Of a stretch of DNA of 64,000 bases, positions 34,704 to 43,472 are shown piece after piece. Below the pieces are notes generated by a model. That model was not told the origin of the DNA, ran no database searches, and worked only from the letters and a program-made list of their open reading frames with translations. The translations under genes and the position numbers were made by a program. The stretch covers positions 111,501 through 175,500 of the forward strand of contig NZ_JYHV01000020.1 of assembly GCF_000952685.1 (NCBI RefSeq), read 5' to 3'. Position 1 is the stretch's first letter. Every line of letters begins with the position of its first letter. The stretch comes from Stutzerimonas stutzeri (GTDB taxonomy: Bacteria > Pseudomonadota > Gammaproteobacteria > Pseudomonadales > Pseudomonadaceae).

Positions 34704-34720
34704 GTTGGTCAGTTTTTTGC
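34704..34720 (+). promoter_or_regulatory. Sigma-54 promoter of the BMP gene
   Basis: TTGGTCAGTTTTTTGCA: GG and GC 10 nt apart and a TTGCA -12 block. It shares TGGYCAGTTTTTTGC with the ABC ATPase promoter 5.6 kb away. The overlapping dyad CTGTCCAGTTGGTCAG (34697-34712) resembles the RutR operator TTGACCANNTGGTCAA (11 of 14). Confidence 0.68.
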
Positions 34721-34780
34721 AAACCAAACCGCAGCCTCACAGCGGACACGCAAAAAAATATGCAACCAGGAGCAACACCC

Positions 34781-35863
34781 ATGCAGAAGAACACCCGGAA
34801 ATCCCTGTTCCGCGGCCTCACCGCAGCGATTGGTTTGAGCACTGCCCTTTCCGCCGTTGCAGCCGATCCGCTCAAAGTCGGCTTCGTCTACGTGGGCCCG
34901 ATCGGCGACCACGGCTGGACCTACCAGCACGAGATGGGTCGTCAGCATCTGGAAAAGGAGCTCGGCGATCAGGTTGAAACCACCTTCGTCGAGAACGTCG
35001 CCGAGGGCGCCGACGCCGAGCGAGTGATCCGCAACATGGCCAAGGGCGGCTACGACCTGATCTTCACCACGTCCTTCGGGTATATGAACCCGACGCTCAA
35101 GGTGGCGAAACAGTTCCCCAAGGTCACCTTCGAGCACGCCACCGGCTACAAGCAGGACAAGAACCTCGGCACTTACCTGTCTCGTTCCTATGAGGGCCGC
35201 TACGTGGGTGGGTTCCTTGCGGCGAAGATGACCAAGACCAAGAAGGTCGGCTATATCGCCTCGTTCCCGATTCCCGAAGTGATCCGCGACATCAATGCCA
35301 TCCAGCTGGCGCTGGACAAGTACAACCCCGGCACCGAAATCAAGGTGGTGTGGGTGAGCTCCTGGTTCGATCCGGGCAAGGAAGCCGATGCCGCCAACGC
35401 GCTGATCGACCAAGGGGTCGACGTGGTTTTCCAGCACACCGATAGCCCGGCGCCGATCCAGGCTGCCGAACGTCGTGGCGTCTATTCGGTCGGCTATGCC
35501 TCGGACATGGCTCACTTCGGACCGAAGGCGGTACTGACTTCCATCGTCAACGACTGGGGACCGCACTACGTCAAGTCGGCACAAGCCGTGATCGATGGCA
35601 GTTGGAAGCCGCAGGACTTCTGGGGTGGACTGGCCGAAGACACCATCAGCCTGCCGATCAGCGACCTGGTGCCGGCGGAGGTGAAGACCGAAGCGGAACA
35701 GATCATCGCCGCTATCCGCAGCGGGGCGTTGCACCCCTTCACCGGTCCGATCAAGGATCAGTCAGGTACCGTGCGCATCGCCGATGGGGTGACCGCCAGC
35801 AATGGAGATCTGGCGTCGATGAACTACTACGTGCAAGGCATTACCGCTGAGTTGCCGAAGTAG
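34781..35863 (+). CDS. BMP-family nucleoside/purine-binding protein
   Basis: Periplasmic ligand-binding protein of a BMP-type ABC importer, 360 aa. Signal peptide 1-27 (ALSAVA-AD). The mature protein starts PLKVGFVYVGPIGDHGWTY and contains FATSFGYMNP-like and FEHATGYK blocks, with DVVFQHTDSPAPIQAAE near the second lobe, all typical of the PnrA/BMP group that binds purine nucleosides. AGGAGC lies 8 nt before the ATG. It is separated from its ATPase/permease operon by chaA and the deoxyribosyltransferase, yet has the same class of promoter. The following oxygenase gene is likely co-transcribed. Confidence 0.92.
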   Translation: MQKNTRKSLFRGLTAAIGLSTALSAVAADPLKVGFVYVGPIGDHGWTYQHEMGRQHLEKELGDQVETTFVENVAEGADAERVIRNMAKGGYDLIFTTSFGYMNPTLKVAKQFPKVTFEHATGYKQDKNLGTYLSRSYEGRYVGGFLAAKMTKTKKVGYIASFPIPEVIRDINAIQLALDKYNPGTEIKVVWVSSWFDPGKEADAANALIDQGVDVVFQHTDSPAPIQAAERRGVYSVGYASDMAHFGPKAVLTSIVNDWGPHYVKSAQAVIDGSWKPQDFWGGLAEDTISLPISDLVPAEVKTEAEQIIAAIRSGALHPFTGPIKDQSGTVRIADGVTASNGDLASMNYYVQGITAELPK

Positions 35864-35922
35864 CCGATAAGCAAGCTTGTCGCTTGAGGCCGGGCGCTAG
35901 ATGCTGCGCGAAGTCGCGTGGG

Positions 35923-35943
35923 CTTCTAGCTTCTGGCCTCTGG
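35923..35943 (+). repeat. Heptamer microrepeat before the oxygenase gene
   Basis: CTTCTAG, CTTCTGG, CCTCTGG in tandem, 20 bp before the oxygenase ATG; the same heptamer type as at 31814-31842. Confidence 0.55.
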
Positions 35944-35963
35944 CTGCGACCGAGAGATCCGAA

Positions 35964-36929
35964 ATGAACCAACTGCCCGTCATCGATATCGCCCCGCTCT
36001 ACGCCACAGACGAAAACGGCTGGAACGAGATCGCCCAACAGATCGACGCCGCCTGCCGTGACTGGGGCTTCTTCTACATTCGCAACCATCCGATCGATGC
36101 GGCGCGCATCTGTGAGCTGAAGGCACGTGCGCAATCCTTCTTCGCACTGCCGGAAGCCGAAAAGCTCGCCATCGACATCACTAAAAGCCGGCACCACCGC
36201 GGCTACGGAGCGATCGCCACCGAGCAGCTCGACCCGAGCAAGCCGAGCGATCTGAAAGAAACCTTCGACATGGGCTTCCACATGCCAGCCGATCACCCGG
36301 AGGTGCTCGCCGGCAAGCCGCTGCGCGGCCCCAATCGACATCCGACCATCGACGGCTGGGAATCCTTGTTCGAACAGCATTATCAGGACATGCATGCGCT
36401 GGCCTGCACGCTGTTGCGCGCAATCGCCACGGCGCTGGGTATCGACCGGGACTTTTTCGACCAGCGCTTCGTCGAGCCCATCAGCGTGTTCCGCATGATT
36501 CATTACCCACCACGGCAAACCGCGACCGCCCCCGAACAGCAGGGTGCAGGCGCCCACACCGACTACGGCTGCATCACCTTGCTCTACCAGGATCAGGCCG
36601 GCGGACTGCAGGTGCAGAACGTACACGGCGAGTGGATCGACGCACCGCCCATCGAGGGAACCTATGTCGTGAACATCGGCGACATGATGGCGCGCTGGAG
36701 CAACGACCGGTACAAGTCCACGCCGCACCGGGTGATCAGCCCACTGGGAGTGGACCGCTATTCGATGCCGTTCTTTGCCGAGCCGAATCCCGACACGGTC
36801 ATCAGCTGCCTGCCCGGTTGCCAAGGGCCGGGCAACCCTCCTCGCTACCCGGACACCACCTGCAGTGCCTATATGCTCTCGCGCTTTGCCGAGACCTACG
36901 CCTATCGGCGCGAGCCATCACCGGCCTGA
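35964..36929 (+). CDS. Isopenicillin-N-synthase-like Fe(II)/2OG oxygenase
   Basis: A 321-residue oxygenase of the IPNS/DAO family. N-terminal DIOX_N domain (LPVIDIAPLY, RDWGFFYIRNH), then the catalytic core: HTD at 198-200, distal His255 in TPHRVISP and the RYS motif (265-267) that binds 2-oxoglutarate. All Fe and co-substrate ligands are present. It lies 100 bp after the BMP gene on the same strand with no terminator between. Members of this family in pseudomonads occur beside nucleobase importers; a nucleobase or related N-heterocycle as substrate is inferred. Confidence 0.88.
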   Translation: MNQLPVIDIAPLYATDENGWNEIAQQIDAACRDWGFFYIRNHPIDAARICELKARAQSFFALPEAEKLAIDITKSRHHRGYGAIATEQLDPSKPSDLKETFDMGFHMPADHPEVLAGKPLRGPNRHPTIDGWESLFEQHYQDMHALACTLLRAIATALGIDRDFFDQRFVEPISVFRMIHYPPRQTATAPEQQGAGAHTDYGCITLLYQDQAGGLQVQNVHGEWIDAPPIEGTYVVNIGDMMARWSNDRYKSTPHRVISPLGVDRYSMPFFAEPNPDTVISCLPGCQGPGNPPRYPDTTCSAYMLSRFAETYAYRREPSPA

Positions 36930-37005
36930 GCTGGCCGTCCGCTTACGGCGAGGACTCCGAAGTCCGGCATGCCACCGACGGTCGCAACGGGTCGGTTGGA
37001 TCAAT

Positions 37006-37029
37006 GCCGTTTTCGCCGCTGAAAACGGC
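37006..37029. terminator. Hairpin between convergent oxygenase gene and betA
   Basis: GCCGTTTTC, loop GCCGCT, GAAAACGGC: perfect 9-bp stem in the 124-bp convergent gap, symmetric enough to serve both strands. No long T-run. Confidence 0.45.
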
Positions 37030-37053
37030 GAACCAGGTGTTCTCGTTGCCGCC

Positions 37054-38730
37054 TCAGTTGCGCAGCGATGGCTGGCGCACCGGCGCGCCATTGGCGACGT
37101 AATAGGCGGCGGTGCTACGAGGCAACGGTTGTCGCCCGCGAATTCGATCGGCGATCTTTTCGGCGATCATGATGGTGGTGGCGTTGAGGTTGCCGGTGAT
37201 GATCTGCGGCATGATCGATGCGTCGACGACCCGCAAGCCCTCCACGCCATGCACCCGGCCCTGCCCATCGACCACGGCCATCTCATCCGTGCCCATCTTG
37301 CAGGAGCAGGACGGGTGATAGGCCGTTTCGCCATGTTCACGAACGAAGGCGTCCAGCTCCGCGTCGCTCTGTGCTTGCGCACCGGGGCTCAGCTCCTTGC
37401 CACGATACGGGTCGAGCGCCGGCTGGGCGATGATCTCGCGGGTCAGGCGGATGCTGTCGCGAAACTCCTGCCAGTCCTGCTCGTGGGACATGTAGTTGAA
37501 CAGAATGCTCGGATCGACCCGTGGATCGATCGAACGGATCTGAACGCGCCCGCGGCTGGGTGAGCGCATCGAGCCGACGTGCGCCTGGAAGCTGTGACCG
37601 TCATGGGCATTGCTGCCGTTGTAGTTGACCGCGACCGGCAGGAAGTGGAACTGGATATTCGGCCACTCGAACTCATCGCGGCTGCGAATGAAGCCACCGG
37701 CCTCGAATTGATTGCTGGCACCGATTCCTGAGCCGAGGAATAGCCACTCGGCACCGATCGCCGGTTGATTCCACCATTTCAGTGCCGGGTAAAGGGAGAC
37801 CGGCTGCTTGCACTCGTACTGTAGATACATCTCCAGGTGGTCCTGCAGATTCTGGCCGACTCCAGGCAGGTCCTGGACGATCCCGATGTTCAGGTCGCGC
37901 AGCAGCGCCGCCGGCCCGACTCCGGAGCGCTGCAGTATTTGCGGCGAGGCGATGGCGCCGCCACAGAGCAGCACCTCGCGGCGGGCGCGAACAATGGTCG
38001 GCTGTTCCCGCCCGCGCAGGTATTTCACACCAACCGCCCGCGTGTTCTCGAACAGCACCCGGTCGGTTACGGCATGGGTGACGATGGTCAGGTTCGGTCG
38101 CTCCTTGGCCTGGTCGAGATAGCCGCGCGCAGTACTGGCGCGACGGCCATTGGGCGTGACCGTGCGATCCATGGGGCCGAAGCCCTCTTGCTGATAGCCG
38201 TTCAGATCGTCGGTCTTCGGGTAGCCAGCCTGCACGCCGGCCTCGACCATGGCATGGAACAACACGTTGTTGCCGGGTTTGGGCGTGGTGACGCTGACGG
38301 GGCCGTCACCGCCGTGGTAATCGTTGGGGCCGATATCGCGGCTTTCGGCCTTGCGGAAGTATGGCAGGCAGTCGTGGTAGGTCCAATCCTCGAGCCCTGG
38401 CATACGAGCCCAGTTGTCGTAATCCAGCGCATTGCCGCGGATGTAGCACATGCCGTTGATCAGTGATGATCCACCCAGCCCCTTGCCACGGCCGCAATCC
38501 ATACGACGGTTGTTCATGTGCGGTTCGGGATCGGTCCTGTATGCCCAGTTGTAACGGGTCCCCTGCAGCGGATAGGCCAGCGCGGCGGGCATCTGGGTGC
38601 GGAAGTCGAAACGGTAATCGGGGCCACCGGCCTCCAGCAGCAGCACGCCGACGTCAGCGTCCTCGGTCAGACGCGCCGCCAGTGCATTCCCGGCGGAGCC
38701 GGCGCCGATGATGATGTAGTCGTATTCCAT
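37054..38730 (-). CDS. betA: Choline dehydrogenase BetA
   Basis: Membrane-associated FAD enzyme of the GMC family that oxidises choline to betaine aldehyde. The 558-residue length is standard. [15 protein letters not shown] carries the GxGxxG FAD loop (9-14); [20 protein letters not shown] is the first GMC signature, [13 protein letters not shown] the second, and HPSCSCKMG holds the catalytic His region. Third gene of a betT-betB-betA series, 37 bp after betB. Supplies glycine betaine for osmoprotection or as C/N source. Confidence 0.95.
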   Translation of the reverse strand: MEYDYIIIGAGSAGNALAARLTEDADVGVLLLEAGGPDYRFDFRTQMPAALAYPLQGTRYNWAYRTDPEPHMNNRRMDCGRGKGLGGSSLINGMCYIRGNALDYDNWARMPGLEDWTYHDCLPYFRKAESRDIGPNDYHGGDGPVSVTTPKPGNNVLFHAMVEAGVQAGYPKTDDLNGYQQEGFGPMDRTVTPNGRRASTARGYLDQAKERPNLTIVTHAVTDRVLFENTRAVGVKYLRGREQPTIVRARREVLLCGGAIASPQILQRSGVGPAALLRDLNIGIVQDLPGVGQNLQDHLEMYLQYECKQPVSLYPALKWWNQPAIGAEWLFLGSGIGASNQFEAGGFIRSRDEFEWPNIQFHFLPVAVNYNGSNAHDGHSFQAHVGSMRSPSRGRVQIRSIDPRVDPSILFNYMSHEQDWQEFRDSIRLTREIIAQPALDPYRGKELSPGAQAQSDAELDAFVREHGETAYHPSCSCKMGTDEMAVVDGQGRVHGVEGLRVVDASIMPQIITGNLNATTIMIAEKIADRIRGRQPLPRSTAAYYVANGAPVRQPSLRN

Positions 38731-38767
38731 GAATCCTCCTTCATACAGACCGGCGCGTTCGTGCGGC

Positions 38768-40246
38768 TCAGAACACCGAGGCGAAATCGCCCAGCTCCAC
38801 TTGCACCGACTTCAGCCGGGTGTAATGCGCCAGGGAAGAAATGCCGTTCTCGCGGCCGATGCCGGATTGCTTGTAGCCGCCAACCGGCATCTGCGCGGCC
38901 GACTCGCCCCAGGTATTGATCCAGCAGATACCGGCTTCCATCTGGTGAATGATGCGGTGGGCGCGCGCCAGATCGCGCGTCACCACACCAGCAGCCAGGC
39001 CGTAGTCGCTGTCGTTGGCGCGACACACCGCCTCTTCTTCGTCGTCATAGGCCAGCAGGCTCAGCACCGGGCCGAAGATCTCTTCACGGGCGATAATCAT
39101 GTCGTCGGTGCAGTCGCTGAAGATGGTCGGTTCTATGTAGGCGCCGCGGCCGAACTCACCGTGGGTCACCCGCTCGCCACCGCATAGCAGCCGGGCCCCC
39201 TGCGCCTTGCCCTTGGCGATGTAGCCCAGCACGCTCTGCATATGGCCGAAGCTGACCATGGGGCCGAAGGTGGTCTGCTCGTCCTGCGGATCGCCCATGC
39301 GGATCCGCTGGACCCGCTCCAGCAGCTTGGCTTCGAACTCGGCCAGCTGCTTACGCGGTACGAAGACCCGAGTGCCATTGGTGCAGACCTGGCCAGCGCT
39401 GAAGAAATTAGCCATTACGGCGATATCCGCCGCCCGGTCGAGGTCGGCATCGTCACAAACGATCAGCGGCGACTTACCGCCCAGTTCCATGGTCACGTCC
39501 TTGAGCGAGGAGCTGGCAGCGCTGGCCATGACCTTCTTGCCGGTCGCCACGCCGCCCGTGAAGGACACCTTGGCGATGCGCGGATGCTCGGTGAGCATGG
39601 CGCCGATTGCGGCACCGGCGCCGGTCAGCACGTTGAACACGCCGGCCGGCAGGCCCGCCTCGGTAAAGATTTCGGCCAGTTTGAGCGCGCTCAGCGAGGT
39701 CACCTCACTGGGTTTGAAGATCATCGCGTTACCGGCCGCCAACGCGGGCGCGGCCTTCCACAGGGCGATCTGGATCGGGTAGTTCCAGGCGCCGATCCCA
39801 GCCACCACGCCGAGGGGCTCGCGTCGGGTATAGACGAAGCTGGTTTCGCGCAGGGGAATCTGTTCGCCCTCGATGGCTGGCGCGAGACCGGCGTAATACT
39901 CGAGCACGTCGGCACCGGTAACGATATCGACGCTGCGGGTTTCCATCAGAGGCTTGCCGGTGTCCAGGGTCTCCAGCAGGGCCAGCTCGTCGTTGCGCTC
40001 GCGCAGCAGATCGACCGTCTTGCGCAGAATGCGCGAACGTTCCATGCCGGTCAGCGCCGCCCAGAGCTTCTGTCCTTTCTCGGCGCTGGTCACCGCACGT
40101 TCGAGATCGCTGCGGGTCGCCTGAGCGACTTCAGCGAGCACTTCGCCGTTGGCAGGGTTGATGCTCTCGAACACCTCGCCGCCGCTGGGATCGACATAGT
40201 TTCCGTCGATGTAGAGTCGTTGCCGTGGATAACAAGCCATATTCAC
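38768..40246 (-). CDS. betB: Betaine aldehyde dehydrogenase BetB
   Basis: NAD(P)-dependent aldehyde dehydrogenase that makes glycine betaine from betaine aldehyde; 492 aa. [11 protein letters not shown] contains the general-base Glu and [11 protein letters not shown] the catalytic Cys288. PWNYP and [10 protein letters not shown] are cofactor-binding blocks. A GAGAGG ribosome site lies upstream. It is 78 bp after betT and 37 bp before betA. Confidence 0.95.
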   Translation of the reverse strand: MNMACYPRQRLYIDGNYVDPSGGEVFESINPANGEVLAEVAQATRSDLERAVTSAEKGQKLWAALTGMERSRILRKTVDLLRERNDELALLETLDTGKPLMETRSVDIVTGADVLEYYAGLAPAIEGEQIPLRETSFVYTRREPLGVVAGIGAWNYPIQIALWKAAPALAAGNAMIFKPSEVTSLSALKLAEIFTEAGLPAGVFNVLTGAGAAIGAMLTEHPRIAKVSFTGGVATGKKVMASAASSSLKDVTMELGGKSPLIVCDDADLDRAADIAVMANFFSAGQVCTNGTRVFVPRKQLAEFEAKLLERVQRIRMGDPQDEQTTFGPMVSFGHMQSVLGYIAKGKAQGARLLCGGERVTHGEFGRGAYIEPTIFSDCTDDMIIAREEIFGPVLSLLAYDDEEEAVCRANDSDYGLAAGVVTRDLARAHRIIHQMEAGICWINTWGESAAQMPVGGYKQSGIGRENGISSLAHYTRLKSVQVELGDFASVF

Positions 40247-40324
40247 CTCTCTCGAATCCGTTTGGGGCGACCGAGTCGCCCGTGTCGGCGAGCCACGGCG
40301 AACCTGCCGTTCGCCGCGCCGTGA

Positions 40325-42394
40325 TCAGCTGGCGCCTGGGGCGGTGCCCGGTTCGGATGCGCTGTCGGCCAGCGTGCCTTTCTCGCGCTGCAGATGCAGA
40401 AACTGCATGTGATGCTCGTAGTGGTCGAGGATGTCCTCGATCAGTTGCCGTTTGGAGTAACCCATCAGGTCATAGCCGAGACTCCCCTGCCGCAGGTGCA
40501 CCTCGAGACGGTAGTAGTGCGCCCGGCTACTCTGGGTCCGTACGGCGAACGACGGCATCGCGCTGCGTACCGGCCAGATCTGGTAGGTGAAGTCCAATTC
40601 ACTGCCCAGGTTGACGTTGAGAATCAGATGCTCGTTGCCCCTCTCGCCCTCGATGATGTCCACCGGCACGCCCTTCTCACCCAGCGCCTGACGTATCTCC
40701 TCCATCGCCGGCTTGCCCACTTCCCTCAGATAGCGGCGGATCTGCGACTGGCTGGGAAAGCTCATCGCGCGCGAAAGGCGCTGGCTCCAGTTCAGGTTCG
40801 CATGCTCCAGCGTCGCCCGACCGGACAGCTGGCCGGAAAGGCTCTTCTGGTAACTGTCCGCCATCACACCTTCGACATGCAGGGCCTTGAACAATCCCAC
40901 CATCATGAACAGAAGGACGATGGAGAACGGCAGCCCCATGATCACCACGGTCCCCTGCAACGCCGTCAGCCCACCGGCGATCAGCAGCGCCAGGGTCAAC
41001 ACACCGATGATGGCTGCCCACAGAACGCGCATCCATACCGGTGCGTCGCTGTTCACGTCCTTGAGAATCGAGGTGAAATTGGACAGCACCAGCGAACCCG
41101 AATCGCCCGAAGTGACGAAGAAGACGATCGCCAGAATGGTCGCTACCGCGGTGGTCAGGCCGGCCCAGGGCATGCTCTGGAGAAACAGATAGATCGACGA
41201 ACCCGGATTGCTGACCGCCTGCGCGCCGAACTCGACAGCGCCATGCATGACCATGTCGATGGCGCTGTTCCCCATGATCGACATCCAGGCCATCATGAAA
41301 GCCAGCGGCAACAGCAAGGTGCCAACGACGAACTCGCGAATGGTCCGGCCACGCGAGATGCGCGCCAGAAACAGACCGACGAAGGGGCCCCACGCGATCC
41401 ACCAGGCCCAGAAGAACACGGTCCAGGCATTCAGCCAGTCGGTGGGCTGATCGTAGGCGTAGGTATCGAACGACAAGCTGATGAAATTGGAAAAGTAGTC
41501 GCCAATGTTCATCACCAGCGCGTTGAGCAGAAAGGTCGTCTTGCCGGCGAACAGCACGAACAACAACAGCAGGACCGCCAGCAGCATATTGAACTCGGAC
41601 AGTCGGCGGATCCCGCGCTCCACCCCCGTGGCGGCCGAGATCGCCGAGAACACCACGATCAGCACCACCAGCACCGCCTGGGTGAAGGTGCCCTCCGGTA
41701 CGCCGAAAATGTAGTTCAGGCCGAAGTTCAGCTGAATGATGCCAATGCCGAGGCTGGTGGCGATGCCGAACACCGTTCCCAGCACCGCTGCTGTGTCCAC
41801 GGTGTGTCCGATGGGGCCGTATATGCCTTTGCCAAAAATCGGATAGAGCGACGAGCGAATCGATAGCGGCAGGCCTTGGCGAAAGCTGAAATAGGCCAGG
41901 GACATGCCCACCAACGTATAGACGCCCCACCCGGACAGCCCCCAGTGAAGGAAGGTCAGCTCCAGCGCATGGCGCGCTGCCTGTACGGTGCTGCCCTCGC
42001 CCACCGGTGGTTCGAGGAACTGAGTGATGGGTTCGGCGATGCAAAAGAACAGCAGGTCTATGCCGATGCCCGCCGAGAACAGCATTGCCGCCCAGGTGAT
42101 CACGTTGAACTCAGGCTTTGAATGATCGGGCCCTAGCCGGATCTTGCCATAACGGGTGGTGGCGATGACTACCACGAAGAGGAGATAGACCAGCACGGCA
42201 AGAAAATAGAACCAGCCGAAGGTGTTGGATATCCAGCCTAGAACGGCGTTTATGACTGAAAGGGATGACGTCTTGAAGAACATCGCCCAGATGGCGAACA
42301 GCACAATGGCGATTGCCGAGCTGTAGAAAACCACGGGATTGATGCGGTCGTGAGATGCGTTGGTGTTTCCGGGTGAGAGCTCAGCCTCGTTCAT
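40325..42394 (-). CDS. betT: BCCT-family choline transporter BetT
   Basis: Proton-driven high-affinity choline importer, 689 aa, with 12 helices and a long cytoplasmic C-terminal domain (about 510-689) that in BetT proteins senses osmolarity. WTVFFWAWWIAWGPFVGLFLARIS is the BCCT core around helix 8 (key block WWIAWGPFVG). GDSGSLVLSN is the substrate-site region. CAGGAGACAGAA precedes the ATG. First gene of the bet series. No betI regulator accompanies it. Confidence 0.93.
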   Translation of the reverse strand: MNEAELSPGNTNASHDRINPVVFYSSAIAIVLFAIWAMFFKTSSLSVINAVLGWISNTFGWFYFLAVLVYLLFVVVIATTRYGKIRLGPDHSKPEFNVITWAAMLFSAGIGIDLLFFCIAEPITQFLEPPVGEGSTVQAARHALELTFLHWGLSGWGVYTLVGMSLAYFSFRQGLPLSIRSSLYPIFGKGIYGPIGHTVDTAAVLGTVFGIATSLGIGIIQLNFGLNYIFGVPEGTFTQAVLVVLIVVFSAISAATGVERGIRRLSEFNMLLAVLLLLFVLFAGKTTFLLNALVMNIGDYFSNFISLSFDTYAYDQPTDWLNAWTVFFWAWWIAWGPFVGLFLARISRGRTIREFVVGTLLLPLAFMMAWMSIMGNSAIDMVMHGAVEFGAQAVSNPGSSIYLFLQSMPWAGLTTAVATILAIVFFVTSGDSGSLVLSNFTSILKDVNSDAPVWMRVLWAAIIGVLTLALLIAGGLTALQGTVVIMGLPFSIVLLFMMVGLFKALHVEGVMADSYQKSLSGQLSGRATLEHANLNWSQRLSRAMSFPSQSQIRRYLREVGKPAMEEIRQALGEKGVPVDIIEGERGNEHLILNVNLGSELDFTYQIWPVRSAMPSFAVRTQSSRAHYYRLEVHLRQGSLGYDLMGYSKRQLIEDILDHYEHHMQFLHLQREKGTLADSASEPGTAPGAS

Positions 42395-42762
42395 CAGTTC
42401 TGTCTCCTGAACTTGTTCTGGCTTTTATGACATCGCAACGCGATGAATGGCGTCAGGCTGGGCGCATAGTTGCAAGGGAACGTCATGATCGCCTGATAAA
42501 GACGCAATGCTGAGCGGGACGTCAGCGTCTGCGAGGCACAGGGGCGCCCCATGATGGATGGGAAGGACAGCGACACCTTAAAAATAGTCTATGTCCGAAA
42601 AACGGCTGACCATAGATCCCGCCACGCGCTGCAAACGCGCGCCGCTGGCGACACCGAGCGGCTATTCACAGACGTCCAAGGCTGAATACGGCCTCGATGG
42701 CCGGTGCACCGACACGGGAGCAGGTAAGATGGCGGCCCACGTTTTCACATCACAGCCTCGAC
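42395..42762. other. Divergent control region betT / trmO
   Basis: 368 bp without a convincing gene; a 60-codon minus frame directly before betT has no ribosome site. Must contain the betT promoter (minus) and trmO promoter (plus). I could not identify a BetI-type operator or a sigma-54 site. Confidence 0.4.
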
Positions 42763-43455
42763 ATGCCCTATACCGTCACGCCCATCGGTGTCGTCCGTTC
42801 CTGTTTCAAGGAGAAATTCGCCATCCCGCGGCAGCCACAGCTGGCACCGGCGGCCCGAGGCATACTGGAACTGCATCCACCGTTCGATCAGGCGCACGCG
42901 CTGGAAGGGCTTGAGCAGGTCAGTCATGTCTGGCTGCTGTTTCTGTTCCACCAGGCGCTCGAGGCCGAGCCCCGTCTACGGGTCCGCCCGCCGCGCCTAG
43001 GCGGCAACCGCATGGTCGGTGTGTTTGCGACCCGCTCGACGCACCGCCCCAACGGCATCGGCCAGTCTGTGGTCAGGCTCGAGCGGATCGAACCCGGCCG
43101 CCTTCATCTGTCGGGGATCGACCTGCTCGATGGCACGCCAGTGCTGGATATCAAGCCTTACGTTCCTTACGCCGATGCCGTCGACGACGCGCACAATGGC
43201 CTGGCCAACGATGCCCCGGAACTCATCCCCGTGCGCTGGACGGAGACGAGCCTGGAACAAGCCCGTTGCGAAGCGCTTCGGCTCGGCGAACCCCTGCAGG
43301 CACTGATCGAACAGTGTCTGGCGCAAGATCCGCGACCGGCCTATCAAACGCCGACACCGGAGCGCCGCTACGGGACGCGGCTATGGGATGTCGAGGTGCG
43401 CTGGCATTACCCGGACCCGGCGTCCATCACGGTAGTGGAAGTGCTGCGGGTGTAA
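42763..43455 (+). CDS. trmO: tRNA m6t6A37 methyltransferase TrmO
   Basis: SAM-dependent methylation of t6A37 in tRNA-Thr. The ATG at 42763 gives MPYTVTPIGVVRSCFKEKFAIPRQP, the standard N-terminal SAM-binding beta-barrel entry of the TsaA/YaeB family. GVFATRSTHRPNGIGQSVV is the signature block and DLLDGTPVLDIKPYVPYAD the second. 230 residues, as expected. Monocistronic, divergent from betT and convergent with the acylase gene. Confidence 0.94.
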   Translation: MPYTVTPIGVVRSCFKEKFAIPRQPQLAPAARGILELHPPFDQAHALEGLEQVSHVWLLFLFHQALEAEPRLRVRPPRLGGNRMVGVFATRSTHRPNGIGQSVVRLERIEPGRLHLSGIDLLDGTPVLDIKPYVPYADAVDDAHNGLANDAPELIPVRWTETSLEQARCEALRLGEPLQALIEQCLAQDPRPAYQTPTPERRYGTRLWDVEVRWHYPDPASITVVEVLRV

Positions 43456-43472
43456 CGCTAGGCGCCGCGAGG

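Noticed and set aside
42394-42576. 60-codon minus frame before betT
   Set aside because: No ribosome site and no similarity to BetI; the region is better seen as control DNA.
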